Of a DNA stretch of 64,000 bases, positions 54,795 through 64,000 are shown one piece after another; position 1 is the stretch's first letter, and every line of letters starts with the position of its first letter. The stretch is from positions 2,480,001 to 2,544,000 of the forward strand of contig NW_024037065.1 in the NCBI RefSeq assembly GCF_015706575.1, in the 5' to 3' direction. Source of the DNA: Patiria miniata (Eukaryota > Echinodermata > Asteroidea > Valvatida > Asterinidae). Below the pieces are notes generated by a model. The model had not been told where the DNA came from and searched no databases. It saw only the letters and a program-made list of their open reading frames with translations. A program made the position numbers and the translations under genes.

Positions 54795-57370
54795 GTAGTA
54801 CAGCAGTCCACAGAATGGTGGTCCTGTTACTTGTCACACACCAATGATTTATGCATGTAGTACAGCAGTCCACAGAATGATGGTCCTGTGACTTGTCACA
54901 CACCAATGAGTTATGCAAGTAGTACAGCAGTCCATAGAATGATGGTCCTGTTACGGGTCACACACCAATTATTTATGCAAGTAGTACAGCAGTCCAGAGA
55001 ATGATGGTCCTGTTACTTGTCACACACCAATGAGTTATGCAAGTAGTACAGCAGTCCATAGAATGATGGACCTGTTACTTGTCACACACCAATGAGTTAT
55101 GCAAGTAGTACAGCAGTCCACAGAATGATAGTCCTGTTACTTGTTACACACCAATGAGTTATGCAAGTAGTACAGCAGTCCACAGAATGATGGTCCTGTT
55201 ACTTGTCACACACCATTGTGTTATGCAAGTAGTACAGCAGTCCACAGAATGATGGTCCTGTTACTTGTCACACACCTTAAATTATGGCAAGTAGTACAGC
55301 AGTCCACAGAATGATGGTCATGTTTCTTGTCACACACCAATGAGTTATGCAAGTAGTACAGCAGTCCACAGAAAGATGGTCCTGTTACTTGTCACACACC
55401 AATGAGTTATGCATGTAGTACTGCAGTCCACAGAATGATGGTCCTGTTACTTGTCACAATCCAATGAGTTATGCAAGTAGTACAGCAGTCCACAGAATGA
55501 TGGTCCTGTTACTTGTCACACACCTTAAATTATGGCAAGTAGTACAGTAGTCCACAGAATGATGGTCCTGTGACTTGTCACACACCAATGAGTTATGCAA
55601 GTGGTACAGCAGTCCACAGAATGATGGTCCTGTTACTTGTCACACACCTTAAATCATGGCAAGTAGTACAGCAGTCCACAGAATGATGGTCCTGTTACTT
55701 GTCACACACCAATGAGTTATGCAAGTAGTACAGCAGTCCACAGAATGATAGTCCTGCTACTTGTCACACACCAATGAGTAATGCAAGTAGTACATCAGTC
55801 CACAGAATTGGTCATGTTACTTGTCACACACCAATGAGTTATGCAAGTAGTACAGCAGTCCACAGAATGATGGTTCTGTTACTTGTCACACACCAGTGAG
55901 TTATGCATGTAGTACAGCAGTCCACAGAATGATGGTCCTGTTACTTGTCACACTCCTTAAATTATGGCAAGTAGTACAGTAGTCCACAGAATGATGGTCC
56001 TGTGACTTGTCACACACCAATGAGTTATGCAAGTAATACAGCAGTCCACAGAATGATGGTCCTGTTACTTGTCACACACCAATGAGTTATGCAAGTAGTA
56101 CAGCAGTCCACAGAATGATAGTCCTGCTACTTGTCACACACCAATGAGTAATGCAAGTAGTACATCAGTCCACAGAATTGGTCATGTTACTTGTCACACA
56201 CCAATGAGTTATTGAAGTAGAACAGCAGTCCACAGAATGATGGTCCTGTTACTTGTCACACACCAATGAGTTATGCAAGTAGTACAGCAATCCACAGAAA
56301 GATGGTCCTGTTACTTGTCACACACCAATGAGTTATGCATGTAGTACAGCAGTCCACAGAATGATGGTCCTGTTACTTGTCACACACCAGTGAGTTAAGC
56401 ATGTAGTACAGCAGTCCACAGAATGATGGTCCTGTTACTTGTCACACACCTTAAATCATGGCAAGTAGTACAGCAGTCCACAGAATGATGGTCATGTTTC
56501 TTGTCACACACCAATAAGTTATGCAAGTAGTACAGCAGTCCACAGAAAGATGGTCCTGTGACTTGTCACACACCAATGAGTTATGCATGTAGTACTGCAG
56601 TCCACAGAATGATGGTCCTGTTACTTGTCACAATCCAATGAGTTATGCAAGTAGTACAGCAGTCCACAGAATGATGGTCCTGTTACTTGTCACACACCTT
56701 AAATTATGGCAAGTAGTACAGTAGTCCACAGAATGATGGTCCTGTTACTTGTCACACACCAATGAGTTATGCAAGTAGTACAGCAGTCCACAGAATGATA
56801 GTCCTGCTACTTGTCACACACCAATGAGTAATGCAAGTAGTACATCAGTCCACAGAATTGGTCATGTTACTTGTCACACACCAATGAGTTATGCAAGTAG
56901 TACAGCAGTCCACAGAATGATGGTTCTGTTACTTGTCACACACCAGTGAGTTATGCATGTAGTACAGCAGTCCACAGAATGATGGTCCTGTTACTTGTCA
57001 CACTCCTTAAATTATGGCAAGTAGTACAGTAGTCCACAGAATGATGGTCCTGTGACTTGTCACACACCAATGAGTTATGCAAGTAATACAGCAGTCCACA
57101 GAATGATGGTCCTGTTACTTGTCACACACCAATGAGTTATGCAAGTAGTACAGCAGTCCACAGAATGATAGTCCTGCTACTTGTCACACACCAATGAGTA
57201 ATGCAAGTAGTACATCAGTCCACAGAATTGGTCATGTTACTTGTCACACACCAATGAGTTATTGAAGTAGTACAGCAGTCCACAGAATGATGGTGGAGTT
57301 ACTTGTCACACACCAATGAGTTATGCATGTAGTACAGCAGTCCACAAAATGAGGGTGTGTTTACGTGTTA

Positions 57371-57570
57371 CACACTTCATTCACAGTGCAACTTAAATCA
57401 TGGCATACATGTAGCGCTGATTTTGGCTAGAATTGGTCGCTTTCTCTGATATACAGTAGTCTTAATAATTATCACCTCCGAACTGACCTGTTTTAATGAT
57501 ATCATCATGTGAAAAACAACTACGGAGGTAATAATTCAAGGGAATAAAGTTACCAAAGATATCATGCTCG
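57371..57570. other. Transition between minisatellite and element B, with a small inverted repeat
   Basis: Degraded satellite words, then aattatcacctccg (57467-57480) pairing with cggaggtaataatt (about 57523-57536). No coding evidence. Confidence 0.5.
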
Positions 57571-57571
57571 G

Positions 57572-58274
57572 TTATACTCAGATTCCAAACAAAACAAACA
57601 AGGACAAATTCTTTGATTGAAGGCCACAGCCTTGAACTTTGTTTTTATTATTAATTGTGCCGGATACCAAAATGTTCTGGGCAAACCGGTCACACACCAA
57701 AAAGGGGCTACACCTGATCCCAACTGTATACTGGGGATACACCTGATCCCAACTACTGGGGATACACCTGATCACAACCACTGGGGTTACACCTGATCCC
57801 TACCAATTGGCACCATTGCCTTTAGCGGGGGTACACAAGACCCAAAGAACAACCTGTGAATCCCCCCGCCCCAAATTGAGATCTACAATTGTTCATTTTC
57901 GAATGTTGTTGCCACCGAACTTATTAGTTGCCTGCCACCAAACTGACTGTATGAATTTTAACTTTTTCTGGCCAAAGCAGGTATTTGTAAAGTATACCAC
58001 ATACCCTATTATAAACTGTTTATACACAAGTACGATTTTTTAACTCAAGCAAGTAATGAATTCTGACCATTGGTACTTAAAGTCAGAACTGGAATAGCCC
58101 TAGGGGTACATCAGGGCACTGTTATCACTGCTTGTTACACACATTGTAATTACGCCATAAAAATTCTCAGAAATTCCACAAAACCTGAATTCCATAACAT
58201 TGTTAAAACCTCATTAAACATTGTGCACTCGAAATGCAAGGCTATTGGCTGTGTAAATCCCGTCAAAATTAAGC
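57572..58274 (-). repeat. Terminal direct repeat of element B, outer copy
   Basis: About 700 bp, from ttatactcagattccaaac to gtcaaaattaag, matching 58732-59421 at well above 95 percent by eye. Near 57707-57805 it contains four tandem units of ggggatacacctgatcccaa. Confidence 0.88.
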
Positions 58275-58731
58275 AAGACAGTACAACAACAGTTGCTCCT
58301 TAATCGGAGGAGCATTGGGGTGGTGGTGGGAATTTTTATTTCCAAACCACTGTTGTAAAAACAATTTACATGTACATGTATTCAGCTCAAGAAACTGTGA
58401 CAAAGTGAGGCTATACACATTCAATCCCACAATCTTCCTAGAGTCCCCAGATACAGCCAACTCTTTCATTGGTTAAAAGTTTTGCCTACCTCTCCTCTGA
58501 TTGGAGAGCACCTCCTAAAATTTTGCATCTAATTTGCATAACACTGCACTCCCTAATATGGTGTTGACCTAGATGTTCCAGAAGTGTCCAGGCTATCTAT
58601 TTTTAGCTATCATGTAGACCAACTGTATAGACTTGATTTCCCTGTGTGCAGCCTCCAAAAACAGACTGGTAATCTAACGAGTACAATGCAACTGAGTATA
58701 AATAATTTCATCTTTGAGGGATAAAATGTGT
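58275..58731. other. Unique segment between the terminal direct repeats of element B
   Basis: Non-coding. In the Ngaro layout this position holds a second copy of the element's far 5' terminal repeat; that end lies outside the window, so this cannot be tested here. Confidence 0.45.
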
Positions 58732-59421
58732 TATACTCAGATTCCAAACAAAACAAACAAGGACAAATTCTTTGATTGAAGGCCACAGCCTTGAACTTTG
58801 TTTTTATTATTAATTGTGCCGGATACCAAAATGTTCTGGGCAAACCGGTCACACACCAAAAGGGGCTACACCTGATCCCAACTGTATACTGGGGATACAC
58901 CTGATCCCAACTACTGGGGATACACCTGATCCCAACCACTGGGGATACACCTGATCCCTACCAATTGGCACCATTGCCTTTAGCGGGGGTACACAAGACC
59001 CAAAGAACAACCTGTGAATCCCCCCCGCCCCAAATTGAGATCTACAATTGTTCATTTTCGAATGTTGTTGCCACCGAACTTATTAGTCGCCTGCCACCAA
59101 ACTGACTGTATGAATTTTAACTTTTCCTGGCCAAAGCAGGTATTTGTAATGTATACTACATACCCTATTATAAACTGTTTATACACAAGTACGATTTTTT
59201 AACTCAAGCAAGTAATGAATTCTGACCTTTGGTACTTAAAGTCAGAACTGGAATAGCCCTAGGGGTACATCAGGGCACTGTTATCACTGCTTGTTACACA
59301 CATTGTAATTACGCCATAAAAATTCTCAGAAATTCCACAAAACCTGAATTCCATAACATTGTTAAAACCTCATTAAACATTGTGCACTTGAAATGCTGTG
59401 TAAATCCCGTCAAAATTAAGC
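58732..59421 (-). repeat. Terminal direct repeat of element B, inner copy
   Basis: Partner of 57572-58274, including the tandem ggggatacacctgatcccaa units at about 58863-58960. It differs by a few substitutions and a deletion near 59393. Confidence 0.88.
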
Positions 59422-59504
59422 CAAACGCATTTATGCGTCCCAAAGGGAAACACAGCCTATATGCCCCAATAAGCCAACATTAAGCCTGCAGCGCAGAGAA
59501 ACTA

Positions 59505-60077
59505 ACAAGGGGCCAGAACGGACTGAATGCCTTGGCGCAGGTTCCCCCGAAAGAGACTATTACCCTGGGGAGACAGATGGACCCCGTCATACCTATACAA
59601 CGACGTCTCAGTCCACACAAACTGTGGATGGCACAGGTAATGCGCGCCTAATTTCACACATTGTTTCCTTGCTCAGCGGTTTAAGGCCTTGCGCTTTCTT
59701 TCGAGCAATGACTGCGATCGCGCACCAAAGTAAAAAACACGAGGCAAAATGGCAGACCAAATTAAAACTGTGTGCGGAAAACGCACTGTGCACGAGCTCA
59801 GCAGCAGCAATATTCGCTGACGCATACAGAACTCGTCCATATTCACAAGATCATTTGTACCTACATGAATCAGCAGCACTGAGGGGTCAGGCCCGTGTCG
59901 TGCTGCCAACATGGGCATCATGTCCCCTAAATGTGCCCCCCTTTTGCTGTGCCAAACAACATCGATGTCCAGGTCAAGATGGCCTGCTGCCCAATGCACA
60001 AGGGAGTCCCCCATGATGAGTGTGGAACCTATACAGGCATTGATGAAGCATACAAGCAACAATATCATTGTGTACAT
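59505..60077 (-). pseudogene. SGNH-hydrolase ORF of element B
   Basis: Shows block I (STLIMGDSLVHW, the GDS serine), VLLIHVGTNDLVNMDEF (block III GxND), FYFGARSQSLLERKRKALNR and, near 59520-59600, YDGVHLSPQGNSLF, which supplies the Asp-x-x-His of block V. All main SGNH catalytic blocks are therefore recognisable. Such an ORF is known from some Ngaro-type elements; substrate unknown. Within a broken copy. Confidence 0.78.
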
Positions 60078-60097
60078 TTTGTATTGTTAACCAAAAA

Positions 60098-61003
60098 TCA
60101 ATCTGTGTGATTGGGTAATGAACACACCGGGACTGGGCGGATGTAAATGGAAACTGCGTTAAAACGCCAGCGACCCATAGCACGAATGTGCTCGACGGAA
60201 AAGCCCAAACTAGCCGCAGAACTTGCGGCCCCTATTCGGAATGAGTGCCCATGAATATGGTCATCTGGCACATTAGCAAAATTGAGAGCTTTTCGCATAA
60301 CGGCATTGAACTGATAGCGCGTGAGCGGTGTGCCATCAAAATGACAGAATAGGGGGCCTGTAATCGATGGGCGGATCTGCAAAAATTCTTTGAGGGCAGA
60401 AACTGGGCAAAAGTATGCATTTCCGAATCGTACTATGCTAACGACTTGTGGGGGTCCATGTTGATTATTCTTACTGTGCCTAAAGCTAACAACGATGGAT
60501 GTAGCGATTTTGTCAGTGTAGCAAATGGAAATATCAGAATCCAATAATACTGACTGTTGAATGCGGTACCGAGAAGTCGCAGCAAATTCACCTACCCGCA
60601 TAAAACCAAAGTAAGCCATCAGAAGAACGGCTTCAAACAGGCTTGACTCAAAGCAGGACGAGCATACAGCAGGCAATGCCGCAACAATTTTGTGTAGTGT
60701 AGGTAATGATACCGGCTCGCGTGCGTCTATAGAGGGGTTGCTCCGTCTACACCCTTCAAGTAGCTTAGATACTAAAAAATCCTTAGTGGGATTACTGAAA
60801 CCAAGCACATTATGATAATAACCAATGGCCGATACATACGTATTGATTGTGGACGAGGCATAATTCTGTAAGGATAACCAGGCAATAAAACGACGGACAT
60901 CGTCGGCATTTGAGGATGTGCCAACCACATCCATATGTTGCTGCTGAAAAACGACAAAAAATTCTCCAACCCGCCGCGTATGTCTTGTGCGTGTTTGCCG
61001 CAA
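60098..61003 (-). pseudogene. Tyrosine recombinase of element B
   Basis: A 301-codon frame. The N-terminal SAM-like part has RRFIAWLSLQNYASSTINTY. The catalytic part has SIVVSFRHSKNNQHGPPQVV, TRYQFNAVMRKALNF, HIHGHSFRIGAASSAA (the H-x-x-R motif) and AMGRWRFNAVSIYIRP (the nucleophilic Tyr). This enzyme replaces the DDE integrase in DIRS/Ngaro elements. This part is open over its whole length, though the element as a whole is broken. Confidence 0.88.
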
Positions 61004-61036
61004 GTGCTGCTGTCAAAAGTCTATTCATTTCATCCT

Positions 61037-61557
61037 CTACCATACCAGCGGAACAGATGGTAGAGGTGTCATGGCCGCCTCGGCGTGTGGTGCTGCAGCA
61101 CGGAACCGACTCATCTCAAAACGGGATAACGCATCAGCAATAACATTATATGTCCCAGGCACATGAACTGCCTTAAAATTAATATTAAACCGGAGACATT
61201 CAAGCACAAACATACGAACTAGATGCATTACTTTGGGACAATGAGAAGATTGCTTATTGATGATATGCATCACAGCAACATTGTCTGTGTGGAACTTAAC
61301 CTTGCGATTGGCTAGTAGAGGCGCCCAACAAATCACAGCAATGACCAACGGAAACAGTTCAGAAATGCAATGGATGGGGGGTTTTGCAAAACATCTGCAG
61401 GCCAACGACCTTGGACCCATTTTCCGTTCAAATATGCACCGAATCCTATACTAGCAGCTGCATCAGTGTACAAATTAATAATTGAACTGGCTTCCCAACC
61501 TTGATCACAAAATGCCGAAACCCCATTGAAATGGGACAAGAAATCAAGCCAGAGCAA
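61037..61557 (-). pseudogene. RNase H region of element B
   Basis: Reads LYTDAAASIGFGAYLNGKWV, ISELFPLVIAVICWAPLLAN and VKFHTDNVAVMHIINKQSS, then FVLECLRFNINFKAVHVPGT and NVIADALSRFEMSRF. It matches the RNase H of element A. It degrades template RNA during element replication. Broken copy. Confidence 0.85.
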
Positions 61558-61607
61558 TAAGTCAAGCCTGGCCCCTGTTGTTATACGAACCTTATGATGT
61601 GGCCTGG

Positions 61608-62474
61608 TTAAACCAGAGGCAAAGCGATTAGACGCCTCATGAATGCTCGCCCAGGGGACACCGCCCTACACACAAAGTTAAGGGAGCCGACCAATGACTG
61701 AATCCCAACCAAGGTGATTTTGCGCTTACTCAACACTGTATGAATTTGCGCAGATATGGCCTGTACTTTTTCCCGAGGTACCTTTACTTGCGCACGCAAT
61801 GCATCTATTTCCAACCCCAAAAACTTGAGGACTTGTACTGGCCCTTCTGTTTTCTCAGTTGCCAGTGGAACCCCCAATTCTTCGCAGCTTGAGGAAAAAT
61901 GTGAACATGATGAGGCTGAGGGAGCCACAAACAAAAAATCATCTAAGTAGTGGGTAATGAGTCGGCAACACCTTACTTGTTTAACATGGAACGCCAAAAA
62001 TGTACTAAACTTTTCAAACATTGAACATGAAATAGAACAGCCCATGGGCATACATTTGTCATAATAAAAAACACCGTTAAATGAAAAGCCCAAAAGCTCA
62101 TAATCTTGTGGAGAAACAGGAAGCAAACGGAACGCAGATTTTATGTCTGCCTTAGCTAACCACGCACCTCGGCCCGCGTGAACCGCGACACCAACTGCAG
62201 TATCAAATGATGCATAATTAATGCACCGCACATAGATTTTCATCAATAAAATCATTAATGGATTGACCCTCGGGAAAGGAAAGATGGTGTATGAGTCGAA
62301 AACTCCCCGGCTGACTTTTGGAACCAATCCAATAGGAGAACATTGCAAATTAGGTAGTGGGGGACTGGCAAATGGTCCCGCTATTCTGCCTAAACGAATC
62401 TCTTGATACAGCTTATCTCGCACTACATGCGGGCGTTGGGCAGCAGACGCCAAACAATCTGAATTACGGGGCAT
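61608..62474 (-). pseudogene. Reverse transcriptase of element B
   Basis: Reads GRIAGPFASPPLPNLQCSPI, GLVPK, AWLAKADIKSAFRLLPVSPQ, FYYDKCMPMGCSISCSMFEK, THYLDDFLFVAPS (YLDD) and VQVLKFLGLEIDAL, typical of DIRS-order RT. It is followed downstream by RNase H and the recombinase. Broken copy. Confidence 0.88.
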
Positions 62475-62583
62475 TCTTGGGCCACTATAACACAGGGAAA
62501 ACCCATTAGTAAAACCTTTACGTTAAATATCAGCCGCATTTGCATCTGGGTACCCGACCAACCAATTGTTTAGAACTGATACT

Positions 62584-63741
62584 TTAATTGGCGTGGGAAT
62601 TGCGAAAAGAAGAAACCTTTCCGCCAGCGTTAAGGGTTGTTGGCGCACTGGCTACAGCACTGGCTTGCGGGCCACCATATTGCCTGCTAGTCTGGGGACG
62701 CGGCATTGCATGTGTCTGATTACGGTCGGGACGGGAACCAAGCCCTTTGGAAAGATTGGAATTGAACCAGCGTGTTTGTCCCCCAATTCGGCAAGCTGCG
62801 GCATTGTGGCCAGAGCGGTAGCACTTGCTGCATGTATGCGCAAATTTGCACATCATAAAACGGCAACCCTGAATGCTATTGAAGGCAAAACACACACCCA
62901 CACGAGGTTTAGGCGTAGACGACTGAATGAGGCTTGCTGCCCGGGCTGCATTAGGGGATGTGACAGACACGGCAACAACTGTGAGCCACAGTTTCATATC
63001 TAGATTTCCCCATGAGCGGGAGGGGTCAGTCGCTTGCTTTAAGCGGAACTGCTCGTCACACAACTTCCAACCAAAGCCTGGGTACTGAGTGCAAGCCATG
63101 TGAACAGTTTCTGAGTATTTCAGCAACTCCGCAGAGCGCCTTGGGTGTTTTGTGAGATAAATTGCCATGTATGTATGGAACGCGGAATGCCACATCTCAA
63201 AAGTATCTATTTTCTTTCGAGAACACCCTGCTTTTTTTCAGCACCAATTGATCCCCGTCAACCGCGAAATTAATATTATTGTTGTCAGACCTAGCAATAT
63301 TAGCAATAGCTGCACTAGTAGGATCTGTATACAATATCGCAAGGTCAACATAAGCACTTTCCCAATTTTTTTCTTTGGTAGCCTGGGATTCATGAACACC
63401 TAAGGGAATATCAATTCCAACTTGAGTACTTTGTTCTGGTATTTCACATGGCATGGTCAAACTAGTAGGCATAACATTACTACTACTACCCAAACTATCA
63501 TCAACAGTGCCATACTCACCCCGACCCCCTAGAGGGGAGGGACTGGCAATGACCGGAATGGCCACAGGAGGGACTATGGACGTCACCATGGACGTGCCAT
63601 CTGCACCGGTCGAGAAGCAGGCGGCTGGGAGGTCCTGGCTTTCTTGTTAGCTGGCGGTTGTGTGACAGCAGAGGCAACACCATCATCCTGGCGGTCAATG
63701 AAACGGGCTGGCCGACCCACTGTGCGCTTGGGACGCGGCAT
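62584..63741 (-). pseudogene. gag region of element B
   Basis: A likely start at 63741 gives MPRPKRTVGRPARFIDRQDD, a basic AT-hook-like beginning. Then come VGIDIPLGVHESQATKEKNW, WHSAFHTYMAIYLTKHPRRS and DEQFRLKQATDPSRSWGNLD, shared with element A, and the fingers CFAFNSIQGCRFMMCKFAH and CSKCYRSGHNAAAC. Element B does not show the 2A-like start of element A in this window. Broken copy. Confidence 0.75.
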
Positions 63742-64000
63742 GGCAGAGTGATGGGGATGTGTTCGAAACTTTCCAGTTGTCCGGAGGCTTACCACAAAAA
63801 ACAAATGTTTACTGAGTCTGCATCCGATAGTGTACCGTAGAAATTCAAGCAGAAATGGAGTCGGCCTAGGCCTATATGCTCTGTCTCCAAAACCGTCAAA
63901 TAAAAAGTTGAAAACTTGTGAGAAATGTCCGACTCCTCCCACGATCGAATCACCAAGGATGAAAAATTATGCACAGCACGAAGAAGCAAATATCTCCGAA

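Larger units (their letters stand above)
43798..57370. repeat. 62-bp minisatellite array, about 13.6 kb with higher-order structure
   Basis: The unit is gtagtacagcagtccacaga, atgatggtcctgttacttgt, cacacaccaatgagttatgc, aa. About 185-190 units are present once the four captured segments are removed. Variant units (caccttaaatcatggc; aatccaatgagtt; caccagtgagttaagcatg; a shortened gaattggtcatg form) recur in the same order. The shortened form occurs nine times (near 44501, 46925, 48976, 51950, 54001, 55803, 56173, 56853, 57213), showing repeated block duplications of about 2.05 and 2.42 kb. Short open frames within it are repeat products. Confidence 0.97.
57571..64000 (-). mobile_element. Ngaro/DIRS-type tyrosine-recombinase retroelement B, broken, runs off the window
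   Basis: In minus-strand order: gag (62584-63741), RT (61608-62474), RNase H (61037-61557), tyrosine recombinase (60098-61003), SGNH hydrolase (59505-60077), then two direct repeats of about 700 bp (58732-59421, 57572-58274) separated by about 460 bp. The paired end repeats fit the split direct repeats known for Ngaro elements. It is better kept than element A, with roughly half a dozen breaks. The 5' terminus is beyond 64000. Both elements have the same orientation and gene order. Confidence 0.85.

Noticed and set aside
43798-57370. CRISPR-like array
   Set aside because: The 62-bp units are contiguous tandem repeats without unique spacers, in a eukaryotic repeat context.

Overview
The window looks like repeat-rich nuclear DNA from a marine invertebrate animal. 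It has intron-split genes, a 500-base run of N (an assembly gap), many acatgt microsatellites, Ty3/gypsy, BEL/Pao and Ngaro/DIRS-type elements, a jockey-type LINE and RAG1-related DNA transposons. An echinoderm, hemichordate, cephalochordate or lophotrochozoan would all fit; the sequence alone does not let me choose. Almost everything recognisable is mobile DNA. Only two possible host pieces were seen: a 61-residue one-pass membrane ORF at 17895-18080 (-) and a terminal exon at 29062-29159 (-).

Left part (1-31 kb). A foldback element with a 9-bp target duplication (1381-2346) lies beside a decayed RAG1-related transposon (3336-13301, +). That transposon has a RAG1-like N-terminal zinc region and RING, followed by eight exons whose order and key residues follow the RAG1 core. 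Its last exon is split by a young, whole-looking Ty3/gypsy element (8043-13185). An AT-rich stretch (13.6-16.7 kb) holds a 15-mer repeated eight times. A BEL/Pao remnant with two long, nearly identical LTRs follows (18549-22445). A second RAG1-related copy (23293-26634) has its C-terminal exons on the minus strand. Head to head with them on the plus strand is an N-terminal half carrying a zinc module that resembles FAM60A/SINHCAF. This half runs into the gap, and a 162-bp satellite lies on the far side.

Right part (31-64 kb). Two related Ngaro/DIRS-type tyrosine-recombinase retroelements lie in tandem on the minus strand (A about 32.1-43.8 kb, B about 57.6 kb to past the window end). Each has gag, RT, RNase H, tyrosine recombinase and an SGNH-hydrolase ORF. 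Element A is split by a LINE (about 35.02-37.32 kb) and by a 4-kb long-TIR foldback element (38049-42017). Between A and B lies a 13.6-kb array of a 62-bp minisatellite. It contains four copies of the same 484-bp piece of A's 5' end, including a 2A-like gag start, so array and gag start have been amplified together.

All statements come from reading the sequence and from remembered family features. No search or alignment program was run, and identities and boundaries are hand estimates.
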